DNA of 6,389 bases from Phyllobacteriaceae bacterium (GTDB taxonomy: Bacteria > Pseudomonadota > Alphaproteobacteria > Rhizobiales > Ancalomicrobiaceae), in NCBI GenBank assembly GCA_012517025.1, contig JAAYVT010000183.1:1-6389 (forward strand), given 5' to 3'. The translations under genes were made by a program, and so were the position numbers. The notes below the pieces were generated by a model. The model was not told the origin of the DNA and did not search any database. It saw only the letters and a list, made by a program, of their open reading frames with translations. Positions 5,643-6,389 of the stretch are shown in pieces. The stretch's first letter is position 1; the number at the start of each line of letters is the position of its first letter.

Positions 5643-6389
5643 TCAGAGCTTCGCCCGCCACCGAGTGAGCGTCAGCGCGTTGGTCACCACCGTGACCGAG
5701 CTCATCGCCATCGCCGCGCCGGCCAGCGCCGGGGTGAGGTGACCGCCGGCGGCCAGCGGCACGCCGATCACGTTGTAGAAGAACGCCCAGAACAAATTCT
5801 GCCGGATCTTGCCCCAGGTCGCCCGCGCGATCTCCAGCGCCGCCGGCACCAGCCGCGGATCCGGCCGCATCAGGGTGATGCCGGCCGTCTCCATCGCCAC
5901 GTCGGCGCCCGAACCGAGGGCGACGCCGACGTCCGCGGCAGCCAGCGCCGGGCCGTCGTTGATGCCGTCGCCGACCATCGCCACCACGTGCGCGGAGCGG
6001 CGGAGCAGCTCGACCGCCTCGACCTTGCCCTCCGGCAGCACCTGCGCGCTCACCCCGTCGATGCCGACCGCCTGGGCCACCGCCTGGGCCGGCGCCTTGG
6101 CGTCGCCGGTGACGAGCTGGGTGACGATGCGCTCGGCGGCGAGCCGTGCCACCGCCTCGCGCGCCGTCGGCTTGATCGGATCGGCGAGCGCCACGAGCCC
6201 GAGCGCCTCGCGATCGCGTGCCACCACCACCACCGTCTTGGCCTCGTCGGCGAGCCGCCGCGCCTCGGTCTCGAACAGGCGCAGGTCGACCCCCGCCTCC
6301 TCCATCATCCGGCGATTGCCGACCATCACCGTCCGCCCGTCGACCCGGCCCGACACGCCGCGCCCGACCGCGGCGCGGAAGTCGGCGAC
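5643..6389 (-). CDS. copA: Cu+-exporting P1B-type ATPase, C-terminal part (5' end beyond the window)
   Basis: The frame stays open to the right edge (248 residues visible), so the N-terminal metal-binding domains, the CPC helix and the phosphorylated Asp motif lie outside. An internal GTG at 6356 is not a start: the frame continues upstream as VADFRAAVGRG, joining VSG to give the nucleotide-domain GxG signature (GRGVSG). Visible next are the VTGD motif of the P domain, the PEGK stretch, the hinge signature GDGINDGPALAAADVGVALG, and the last two transmembrane helices. Those helices carry FYN in one and MAMSS in the other, matching the YN and MxxSS signatures of Cu+-selective P1B-1 ATPases. The protein exports cytosolic copper using ATP. 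The C-terminus (NALTLTRWRAKL) is of normal length. The silver alternative is not distinguishable by sequence. Downstream opgG shares the strand but is separated by 155 bp. Confidence 0.93.
   Translation of the reverse strand, partial: VADFRAAVGRGVSGRVDGRTVMVGNRRMMEEAGVDLRLFETEARRLADEAKTVVVVARDREALGLVALADPIKPTAREAVARLAAERIVTQLVTGDAKAPAQAVAQAVGIDGVSAQVLPEGKVEAVELLRRSAHVVAMVGDGINDGPALAAADVGVALGSGADVAMETAGITLMRPDPRLVPAALEIARATWGKIRQNLFWAFFYNVIGVPLAAGGHLTPALAGAAMAMSSVTVVTNALTLTRWRAKL

Noticed and set aside
3823..5742. A 639-codon plus-strand frame antisense to opgG and running into the ATPase end
   Set aside because: The translation is low-complexity (Arg/Val/Ala/Leu-rich), while the opposite strand encodes a clear MdoG protein in better codon usage.

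Overview
This is a very GC-rich stretch with strong G/C preference at third codon positions, a twin-arginine-exported glucan protein and a Cu+-type P1B ATPase. Together these suggest a high-GC alphaproteobacterium, possibly Hyphomicrobiales. That placement is inference from style and gene content; the window holds no rRNA or other phylogenetic marker.

Layout. Positions 14-2143 (+) form one uninterrupted 709-codon frame. It encodes a complete ten-helix EamA/DMT transporter (residues about 1-300), a 63-codon linker that looks non-coding, and a complete LacI-family regulator (residues 363-709, with its own ATG at 1100). Everything after this reads on the minus strand. 2203-3003 is a DUF533 (YebE-like, TerB-fold) membrane-associated protein. 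3159-3800 is KDPG/KHG aldolase (eda). 3904-5487 is a Tat-exported OpgG/OpgD (MdoG) glucan biosynthesis protein. 5643-6389 is the C-terminal part of a copper-exporting P1B ATPase whose 5' end lies beyond the right edge.

Non-coding DNA. All gaps between genes are under 160 bp and most contain readable signals. Two GC-rich hairpins lie between the converging LacI and DUF533 genes, and the DUF533 stop codon sits in the loop of one of them. A candidate promoter and a strong 5'-leader hairpin precede DUF533. A terminator-like hairpin framed by a 10-bp direct repeat lies between opgG and eda. The ATPase-opgG gap holds a short GC hairpin and then a candidate sigma-70 promoter with 17-bp spacing.

How the genes relate. 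They do not form an obvious single pathway. Eda belongs to Entner-Doudoroff sugar-acid catabolism. The LacI-type regulator probably senses a sugar or related metabolite and could govern this or distant genes. OpgG acts on periplasmic glucans, and the ATPase exports Cu+. The most unusual item is the in-frame transporter-regulator fusion. It is either a membrane-tethered LacI-type regulator or a recent loss of the transporter stop codon. The linker's weaker codon bias and its inverted repeats favour a former intergenic region that is now translated. No mobile element, CRISPR array, tRNA or rRNA was seen.
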